From assembly GCF_938028735.1 (NCBI RefSeq), contig NZ_CALIMF010000007.1, positions 1-64,000 on the forward strand: 64,000 nucleotides of DNA, in the 5' to 3' direction. The stretch comes from an uncultured Thermanaerothrix sp. Its GTDB lineage: Bacteria; Chloroflexota; Anaerolineae; Anaerolineales; Anaerolineaceae. The position numbers and the translations under genes were made by a program. How positions within the stretch are numbered: the first letter of the stretch is position 1; every line of letters starts with the position of its first letter. Positions 57,227 through 64,000 of the stretch are shown here, piece by piece. A model generated the notes under the pieces. The model worked only from the letters and a program-made list of their open reading frames with translations, was not told where the DNA came from and did no database searches.

Positions 57227-58900
57227 TTACTCTCCGTCTACAGCCAGCGGCCAAAAGATGTCAACCTTAGTCCCCTTGCCAGGAGCGCTTGAGATGGTTA
57301 ATTTTGCTCCCACTGAAGAGGCTCTTTCCTTCATAATCTCTAATCCCATCCCATGAATTTGAGGGTTGTTAAGATCAAAACCTCGGCCATTATCCTCTAT
57401 ACATATTTTCAACCGAGAATTTTGAAAGAGCACATTAATCTCGGTTTTTGTGGCAAACGAGTGCTTAGCTGCATTATTGAGAGCCTCTTGTACTATTCGA
57501 TATAGGGACAATTTAGTTTCTGGTTGGATCTCGAATTCTTGACCAGCGGATACAACCTTGACCTCCATCTTCTTTCTACTCATGGTTGCTTGTGCTAGTT
57601 GATACAGTAAGTCAACAAACTTGGTTTGTTGAAGGGATGACGGACGTAGTTCGATCAATAATGTGCGCATCTCAGCTAATGCACCACGAACAAGTTTTCT
57701 CAGTTGATCCAGGTTACGTTTTCCTTCCTCCGGGTCTTTACTCCACAGCACTGGGAGCACATCGGCGATAATACTCGCAGTCCAAAGGGTCTGGCTTACT
57801 GCATCATGGAGTTCTCTTGCAAGGCGTTGCCTTTCATTTATAATAGCCAATTCCTGAGCCTGTTCGTATAGTTTAGCATTATGAATGGCGATTGCAGCAT
57901 GGTTTGCAAATGCCATTAAACGCTCCGCTTTTTGTTCATCGAAGAAATGAGTTTTGTCGCTGTATAAGTTGATGAAGCCAATTATTTCTCCCTTTACGAT
58001 AATTGGTGCACCTAAGTAGGAACGAATCCAGTGAGTGTCTTGATAATGCTCCCATTCCTGATCTCGATCGACATCATGAATGATTAAAGGAAACTTTGTT
58101 TCTAACAATTTTGCAAGATTAGGGTATTTGGTTATCTCAAACCATTCCCCTTCGTTTACGCTTCCCGCAGGACGGGCGCGAACAAAACACCCCCGCTGGC
58201 CTTCAACAAGTATAATTGTCGCCATTTGATGGGGAACAATGTGTTGAATTTCCGTAAGGATGCGATCCAAGACCTCGCTTAAGTTGAGAGTACTGTTCAA
58301 GGTGGTGGATATCTCTCTCAGGGCTTCTGCAAAAGCACGTTGTTCGCGTTCGGCAGCGGTTCGCTCTTGAACCCGTATTTCCAATTCTTCGCGGGCTTTT
58401 CGTAATTCTTCCTCCTTCAACTTAAGTTCAGTGATGTCTTCGTAGGTTCCGAGCACCCCGACTACATTTCCTTCAGGATCATGAAGTGGCATCTTGTTGG
58501 TGACCACCCACGTAATTTTGCCATCTGCATGGGTTTGTGTCTCATAAAGTTGGTAGATTGGAGTGTCGGTCTCCATGACTTGTTTGTCAATCTTCCGGTA
58601 CCATTCTGCTTCTTCCCGGGTCCACGGTAGGTCAAAATCAGTTTTACCTGAGACATCTTCTGGGTTCTCATAGCCCGCATCATTAGCAAAATTGCGGTTA
58701 CACCAAACATAAACAGATTCGCGATCTTTCCAAAAGATGGCTTGGGGAATATTATCCATAATAAGGCGTAGAAGTTGAATGGCAGGATGGGCGATTCCAT
58801 TCTGCCAATCGATATCTTTCATCATCAATCCCAGAGCGACGGGGTCAATGTACGAGCTAGGATGAATGGAACGCCTTTCTGATAGCGCTCTTCGGGCCAT
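57227..58900 (-). CDS. PAS-GAF sensor histidine kinase (HisKA_3 type)
   Basis: PAS AIFWKDRESVYVWCNRNFANDAGYENPEDVSGKTDFDLPW; GAF; H-box RLARELHDAVSQTLWTAS; ATPase LYRIVQEALNNAAKHS, CIEDNGRGFD. Confidence 0.94.
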   Translation of the reverse strand: MARRALSERRSIHPSSYIDPVALGLMMKDIDWQNGIAHPAIQLLRLIMDNIPQAIFWKDRESVYVWCNRNFANDAGYENPEDVSGKTDFDLPWTREEAEWYRKIDKQVMETDTPIYQLYETQTHADGKITWVVTNKMPLHDPEGNVVGVLGTYEDITELKLKEEELRKAREELEIRVQERTAAEREQRAFAEALREISTTLNSTLNLSEVLDRILTEIQHIVPHQMATIILVEGQRGCFVRARPAGSVNEGEWFEITKYPNLAKLLETKFPLIIHDVDRDQEWEHYQDTHWIRSYLGAPIIVKGEIIGFINLYSDKTHFFDEQKAERLMAFANHAAIAIHNAKLYEQAQELAIINERQRLARELHDAVSQTLWTASIIADVLPVLWSKDPEEGKRNLDQLRKLVRGALAEMRTLLIELRPSSLQQTKFVDLLYQLAQATMSRKKMEVKVVSAGQEFEIQPETKLSLYRIVQEALNNAAKHSFATKTEINVLFQNSRLKICIEDNGRGFDLNNPQIHGMGLEIMKERASSVGAKLTISSAPGKGTKVDIFWPLAVDGE

Positions 58901-59080
58901 GGGTTTACCCTCACTGGTGACAGACGCAAACAGAATACTTGAAGGCTATTCTTTTGATCTTATGACTACAACTTTTATTATAGGGGGACTTAAGAGCCTA
59001 TTCAACGATTAGGGTTGACCATTTGATATTTATTGGGTTCTTTCAACCCATCATGCTATAATCTTCCCAAGGAGCCCTTC

Positions 59081-59602
59081 ATGCTTGAACCGGGTATTCT
59101 GAGCAACTTTATCCTGATCCTGACCGGCTTTGCAGCGGCGTTTATGGCCGCGCTCTGGCTTAGCCTGATTTTTTGGACCTATCGTGATATCCGTCAGCGT
59201 ACGCGTGATCCCTTGGTGCATATTTTGGCGACGCTGGTGGCCGCTGTTCTTTTTTTGCCTGGGGTGCTGGTCTATCTGATCCTGCGTCCCACCTATACCC
59301 TGGAAGAGGAATACCAACGTAGCCTAGAAGAAGAGGCTCTGCTGCAGACCCTGGAGGATGTCCTTCAATGTCCGGGGTGTGGGCGTAAGGTGGCAGCCGA
59401 TTGGTTAGTTTGTCCGAGCTGTTATACCCGCCTGCGCAAGCGCTGCCATCAATGTGGACGTCTGATGGAGTTGGCATGGAATATCTGTCCTTATTGCGGG
59501 ACAGCAGTGCCTGGGGCGCGCCGGGAGAACATAACTCTGGACGAGGCCCTGCAGTCCTCACTGGCGGGCAATGAAGCCCCCACAATCGAACCGTCCTCTT
59601 AG
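59081..59602 (+). CDS. Membrane-anchored double zinc-ribbon protein
   Basis: Two N-terminal TM segments; CPGCGRKVAADWLVCPSCYTRLRKRCHQCGRLMELAWNICPYCG. Confidence 0.85.
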   Translation: MLEPGILSNFILILTGFAAAFMAALWLSLIFWTYRDIRQRTRDPLVHILATLVAAVLFLPGVLVYLILRPTYTLEEEYQRSLEEEALLQTLEDVLQCPGCGRKVAADWLVCPSCYTRLRKRCHQCGRLMELAWNICPYCGTAVPGARRENITLDEALQSSLAGNEAPTIEPSS

Positions 59603-59617
59603 GATTTTCATTAACGA

Positions 59618-60478
59618 ATGATTGGTATGCGCTATTCACTTTTTGTCCAACCCGTTGATTACCTGGTCATTGGCCATGTGACCCAGGATCTGAGTCCCGG
59701 AGGGCCAGTCCTGGGTGGAACGGCGGCCTATGCCGCGCTCACCGCTCGGGCGATGGGACTGCGGGTGGGGGTAATAACCGCCTGTCATCCGGAAACAGAT
59801 CTGAGCCCGTTGAGCGAGGTTCAGGTATTGGCCTGGCCTGCAGAACACACGACTACGTTTGAGAACCTCTCGCGTCCGGAGGGGCGGGTGCAATATTTGC
59901 ACCGCCTTGCAACCTCCTTGCAATTGAACATGGTTCCTGAAGCCTGGCGGAAAACCCCTATTGTACATCTGGCGCCAGTTGCGCAGGAGGTTGATCCTAA
60001 ACTGGTGCGCGCGTTCCCCGATTCGTTCATAGGGCTGACCCCCCAAGGCTGGCTACGTGCCTGGGATGCGCAGGGGCGGGTGCATTTCACCGAGTGGCCC
60101 GAAGCCCGTTATGTGTTGGAAGCTGCCAATGCCGCGGTGTTGAGCTTGGAGGATGTGGCTGGGAATGAGGCCATCATTGAAGAAATGTTGGCCTCCATCC
60201 GTGTGTTGGTTGTGACCGAGGGGGCGGCGGGTGCGCGTTTGTATTGGAATGGAGACTTACGGTACTTCCGCCCGCCGGCGGTGCAGGAAGTGGATGCCAC
60301 CGGCGCTGGAGATGTGTTTGCGGCGGCATTCTTTATTCGTCTACACCAGACCCGTGATCCCTGGGAAGCCGCACGTTATGCGACTCAACTGGCGGCTATT
60401 TCGGTGACGCGCCCGGGGTTGGCAGGTGTGCCAACCGCCGCAGAAGCCCAGGAAAAACTGGTCGAAATTATTCCCTGA
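59618..60478 (+). CDS. PfkB-family carbohydrate kinase
   Basis: YLVIGHVTQDLSPGGPVLGGTAAYAALTARAMGLRVGV; VDATGAGDVFAAAFFIRL; start may be internal to 59618. Confidence 0.87.
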   Translation: MIGMRYSLFVQPVDYLVIGHVTQDLSPGGPVLGGTAAYAALTARAMGLRVGVITACHPETDLSPLSEVQVLAWPAEHTTTFENLSRPEGRVQYLHRLATSLQLNMVPEAWRKTPIVHLAPVAQEVDPKLVRAFPDSFIGLTPQGWLRAWDAQGRVHFTEWPEARYVLEAANAAVLSLEDVAGNEAIIEEMLASIRVLVVTEGAAGARLYWNGDLRYFRPPAVQEVDATGAGDVFAAAFFIRLHQTRDPWEAARYATQLAAISVTRPGLAGVPTAAEAQEKLVEIIP

Positions 60479-60495
60479 ATAGGGGTAAATGGAAG

Positions 60496-61302
60496 ATGGG
60501 CCGGATTTATACATTTGTCAACCAAAAAGGCGGAGTGGGAAAAACAACGTCCGCAATCTCCCTAGGGGCTTACCTGGGTTACTATGGGCAGCGCGTTTTG
60601 TTGGTGGATCTAGACCCGCAAGCCAATGCTACCTCGTCGCTTGGAATTGATAAGCGCACGGTGCGTAGCGGCACTTACGAGGCGCTTCTGGGGCTCCAAC
60701 CAGCAGGAGCAAACATCCTGCATAATCCGCGCTTCAAACTCTCGATATTGCCTTCTTCGCCGGCACTGGCTGGCGCTGAAGTTGAGTTGATTGAGGTTCA
60801 CAAACGCGAGTATCGTCTGAGTCAGGCCTTGCAGCCTTTGGTGGAGCGTTACGATTATATTTTGATTGATTGTCCGCCATCGTTAGGGTTGCTGACCGTG
60901 AATGGAATTGTGGCGGCGCAACATGGCGTGATTATCCCGGTGCAATGTGAATATTTGGCACTGGAGGGATTGGGGCAATTAATGCAAACTATCCAGCGTG
61001 TGCGGGCTTCAATTTTCCCAGATCTGAGCGTGCGTGGGGTTATTCTTACCATGTTTGATGGGCGCACCCGGTTGGCACTGGATGTGGTCAATGAGGTGCG
61101 GCGCTTTTTCCCTACGCAGGTGTTTCAAACCATTATCCCGCGCAGCATTCGCCTGGCTGAAGCGCCTTCCTATGGAATGCCGATCTCACTCTATGCACCG
61201 GATTCCACGGCTGCGAGGGCTTACGCAGCGCTAGCACGGGAATTGCTACAGGGGGATGGAATTGCCATTCCGATATTTGAGACGCAACAAGGAGCAGCAT
61301 GA
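60496..61302 (+). CDS. parA: ParA/Soj-family chromosome partitioning ATPase
   Basis: TFVNQKGGVGKTTSAISLGAYLG, LLVDLDPQANATSSLG, ILIDCPPSLGLLTVNGI, PVQCEYLALEGLGQL. Confidence 0.96.
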   Translation: MGRIYTFVNQKGGVGKTTSAISLGAYLGYYGQRVLLVDLDPQANATSSLGIDKRTVRSGTYEALLGLQPAGANILHNPRFKLSILPSSPALAGAEVELIEVHKREYRLSQALQPLVERYDYILIDCPPSLGLLTVNGIVAAQHGVIIPVQCEYLALEGLGQLMQTIQRVRASIFPDLSVRGVILTMFDGRTRLALDVVNEVRRFFPTQVFQTIIPRSIRLAEAPSYGMPISLYAPDSTAARAYAALARELLQGDGIAIPIFETQQGAA

Positions 61303-62147
61303 CGCGTAAGGGTGGCTTAGGTAAGGGGCTGGAGGCCCTCATTCCGGGTGGCTCCGGGACGTCTCCGGAAGGCGGGATCACTTATGTGCCCATTGATCAG
61401 ATTGTGCCTAATCCACTTCAGCCGCGCGCAACTCTGGATGCTGAGGGGCTGGATGAACTGGCGGCCTCAATACGCGAGCACGGGGTTCTGCAACCTCTGC
61501 TGGTCAGTCCGGAAGGAGAAGGACGATATGTGCTGATCGCTGGCGAGCGACGTTGGCGCGCGGCGCGTCAGGCAGGGCTAGAGATGGTGCCGGTACTACT
61601 TCGACCGGCTAGTGATGTACAGCGCCTAGCGCTGGCGCTTATCGAGAATCTGCAGCGCGCCGATCTTACACCCTTAGAGATGGCCGAAGCCTATCGCCAA
61701 CTGCATGAGGACTTTGGTCTTTCGCATGAGGAAATTGCGCGTCAGGTGGGGAAGAGCCGTGTGGCTGTAACCAATACCCTGCGTCTCCTCAAATTGCCCC
61801 CTCCAGTGCGCGAAGCTCTGGCGGCAGGCAAGATTAGCGAGGGACATGCGCGGGCTCTTTTGGGCCTATCCACTGCCCAGGCGCAGGTAGCGGTTCTGGA
61901 AGTTGTGTTGCGTCAGAACCTTAGCGTTCGCCAAACCGAGATGTTGGTGCAGCGCTATCAAGGCCAACGTCCAACCTCAAAGGGACGGAGTGAGTCACCG
62001 CCCGAAACGCGCGATCTGGAAGCACGTTTGGAGGAGCGCCTTGGCACGCGCGTGATGCTGCGTCGGGGCAAGCGAGGAGGCAGCCTGGTTATCCGTTTTT
62101 ACTCAGATGAGGAATTAGAAACTTTGCTCAAGGTGCTTTTAGGCTGA
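61299..62147 (+). CDS. parB: ParB/Spo0J-family partition protein
   Basis: RKGGLGKGLEALIP, IVPNPLQPRATLDAEGLDELAASIREHGVLQPLLV, YVLIAGERRWRAARQAGLEMVPVL, ALIENLQRADLTPLEMAEAYRQL. Confidence 0.96.
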   Translation: MTRKGGLGKGLEALIPGGSGTSPEGGITYVPIDQIVPNPLQPRATLDAEGLDELAASIREHGVLQPLLVSPEGEGRYVLIAGERRWRAARQAGLEMVPVLLRPASDVQRLALALIENLQRADLTPLEMAEAYRQLHEDFGLSHEEIARQVGKSRVAVTNTLRLLKLPPPVREALAAGKISEGHARALLGLSTAQAQVAVLEVVLRQNLSVRQTEMLVQRYQGQRPTSKGRSESPPETRDLEARLEERLGTRVMLRRGKRGGSLVIRFYSDEELETLLKVLLG

Positions 62148-62158
62148 GAGGAGAGGTC

Positions 62159-63751
62159 ATGCTGATCCTGCACAATGCCCGCATCTATACTTTAGATCCC
62201 CAACGGCCAGTTGCGACAGCGCTAGCGATTGAACAAGATCGCATAGTGGCTGTTGGTGAGGCTGCGGAGATTATGGATTGGGCGCATGCGGGCTCAAGTG
62301 TGCAAGACATGGAGGGGAAAGTTATCCTGCCTGGGTTGGTAGATGCGCATATTCACCTGCAACATTTTGCCCTCAACCTTCAACGGGTGGATTGCGAAAC
62401 ACCCACACGTGCGGAATGTCTGCGGCGGGTGGCAGAACGGGTTGCTCAAACACCACCAGGTCAGTGGATCCTGGGGCATGGTTGGAATCAGAATGTCTGG
62501 CCTGAAGGCTTTGGCTCTGCCCAGGACTTGGATGTACTAACCTCTATGCATCCAGTTTTTCTGACGGCGAAATCCCTGCATGCTGCATGGGTAAATTCCA
62601 CGGCCTTGCGCCTGGCTGGGATTGACGAGCACACGCCTGACCCGCCAGATGGTCGTATCCAGCGCGATGAGCGTGGTCAGCCGACCGGCATTCTTTTCGA
62701 AGCGGCGGTGGAATTGGTGCAGCGTTGCATCCCTCAGCCAGGGGTTCAAGAAGTAGCACAGGCCATCCAGGAGGCCCAATCTGCTCTATGGCGCATGGGC
62801 TTGACCGGAGTACATGATTTCGACCAGCGCACTTGTTTTCTGGCCTTGCAGATCTTGCAGCGGGAAGGTCGCCTTATGCTTCGAGTGCTTAAGAGCCTTC
62901 CCGCCGACTTGTTGGATGAAGCGATTAATCTGGGGCTTGGAAGTGGCTTTGGCGATGCCTGGCTACGCATTGGTGGGGTGAAATTATTCTCGGATGGGGC
63001 ATTGGGCCCTCAAACGGCGGCCATGTTTGAGCCGTATCTTGAGCGCGATGACCGGGGCTTGCTCTTTTTAGATGCTGAGCAGATTTTTGAGATGGGACGC
63101 AAGGCTGGTGAGGTGGGGTTAAGCCTGGCTGTGCATGCCATTGGGGATCGTGCAAATGCGGAGGTACTGACGGGGCTGGAGCGTTTGCGAGTCTGGGAAA
63201 CTGCTTCGGGTAAGCCTCATTTGCGTCATCGGATTGAGCATGTTCAACTTCTGCGTCCGCAGGATGTGGGGCGGCTGGCACGGGCGGGCATCATCGCCTC
63301 CGTGCAGCCTATCCATGCCACATCGGATATGTACATGGCAGATCGCTACTGGGGAGAACGTGCTCGTTTCGCTTATGCCTATCGTTCGCTGCTGGCGCAG
63401 GGAACGCGCCTGGCGTTTGGCTCAGATGCACCGGTGGAAACTCCCAATCCGTTCTGGGGGATTCATGCTGCCGTGACGCGGCGACGTCAGGATGGTCAAC
63501 CAGGTCCAGAAGGATGGTTCCCTCAGGAACGGTTAACCCTGGAACACGCCTTGGAAGCATACACCCTCGGCCCGGCATATGCAGCTGGACTGGAGCATAA
63601 TTTGGGGCGTTTACGCGAGGGTTATTATGCTGATCTCATCGTCTTGGACGAAGATCCTTGGCAGTTGCCAGCGGACCTACTGTATCAACTTCAGCCCTGC
63701 GCGACCATGGTGGGAGGGAAATGGGTATGGGTGAAAGGGGGAACCGAGTGA
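62159..63751 (+). CDS. Amidohydrolase family protein (YtcJ-like)
   Basis: LILHNARIYTLDPQRPVATALAIEQDRIVAVG, ILPGLVDAHIHLQHFAL, LSLAVHAIGDRANAEVL, RHRIEHVQLL, LAFGSDAPVETPNPFWGIHAAV. Confidence 0.93.
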   Translation: MLILHNARIYTLDPQRPVATALAIEQDRIVAVGEAAEIMDWAHAGSSVQDMEGKVILPGLVDAHIHLQHFALNLQRVDCETPTRAECLRRVAERVAQTPPGQWILGHGWNQNVWPEGFGSAQDLDVLTSMHPVFLTAKSLHAAWVNSTALRLAGIDEHTPDPPDGRIQRDERGQPTGILFEAAVELVQRCIPQPGVQEVAQAIQEAQSALWRMGLTGVHDFDQRTCFLALQILQREGRLMLRVLKSLPADLLDEAINLGLGSGFGDAWLRIGGVKLFSDGALGPQTAAMFEPYLERDDRGLLFLDAEQIFEMGRKAGEVGLSLAVHAIGDRANAEVLTGLERLRVWETASGKPHLRHRIEHVQLLRPQDVGRLARAGIIASVQPIHATSDMYMADRYWGERARFAYAYRSLLAQGTRLAFGSDAPVETPNPFWGIHAAVTRRRQDGQPGPEGWFPQERLTLEHALEAYTLGPAYAAGLEHNLGRLREGYYADLIVLDEDPWQLPADLLYQLQPCATMVGGKWVWVKGGTE

Positions 63752-64000
63752 ATGTAACGCCTGTGCCGCTTACCCCGGAGATCCTAGTGCCTCGTCTAGG
63801 AGATTACCTGGTTGAACGGGGATGGCTCTCCCAGGAAGATCTGGAGGCGGTGCTCAGTTATCAGGCTGCCTTGCGTGACCGGGGACAGGAGGTGCCATTG
63901 TTAGGCCAGCTCCTGGTCAAATTGGGCAAAATCAGCCAAAGCCTTTTGGACCAAGCCATCACGGAATACGTGCTTCAGTTACGGGCAGCCCTGGAAGAGA
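63748..64000 (+). CDS. MshEN/GspE-N-like domain protein, partial (continues beyond window)
   Basis: GTG start 63748 in GTGA overlap with the amidohydrolase stop; VNVTPVPLTPEILVPRLGDYLVERGWLSQEDLEAVLSYQAALRDRGQEVPLLGQLLVKLGKISQSLLDQAITEYVLQLRAALEE; absent from ORF track. Confidence 0.75.
   Translation, partial: MNVTPVPLTPEILVPRLGDYLVERGWLSQEDLEAVLSYQAALRDRGQEVPLLGQLLVKLGKISQSLLDQAITEYVLQLRAALEE

Overview
The window is almost fully coding and resembles a free-living, possibly thermophilic, Chloroflexota/Anaerolineae-type chromosome. The lineage is inferred from gene content and protein style only. I found no rRNA, tRNA, CRISPR array or intact mobile element. Main blocks: (1) a partial PAS sensor running off the left edge, rarA, a histidine phosphatase and a thioredoxin/DUF4395 pair; (2) a polysaccharide cluster at 4.1-16.1 kb (EPS-type wHTH regulator, GDP-fucose synthase-like, Wzm/Wzt exporter, capsule/glycosyltransferase proteins, PseB-like, NeuB-like and SpsF-like enzymes) read from a strong promoter with an 8-G tract in its spacer; (3) purA, a LysM protein, a LysR regulator, a TPR protein, polA, and a receiver-like protein whose C-terminus looks like a catalytically dead IS200/Y1 transposase domain; (4) wecC/wecB plus a glycosyltransferase; (5) hutU; (6) an RNA-modification island at 34.6-41.2 kb (unusual TGT, two tandem ArmA/Rmt-like 16S rRNA methyltransferases, RsmF-like, RsmE, YhhQ, RsmI) whose rRNA enzymes all belong to families acting on the 16S decoding centre; (7) azlCD, an aminotransferase and a complete seven-gene Mrp antiporter operon; (8) fba, then a bacterial split version of the plant Tm-1 architecture (UPF0261 + TIM barrel) with a cupin, DUF1097 and a two-component system; (9) parA/parB, an amidohydrolase and a partial MshEN-like ORF at the right edge. 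The strongest leads are the decoding-centre island with its complementary-looking Rmt-like pair, the receiver/dead-Y1 fusion, the split Tm-1 operon and the poly-G promoter.
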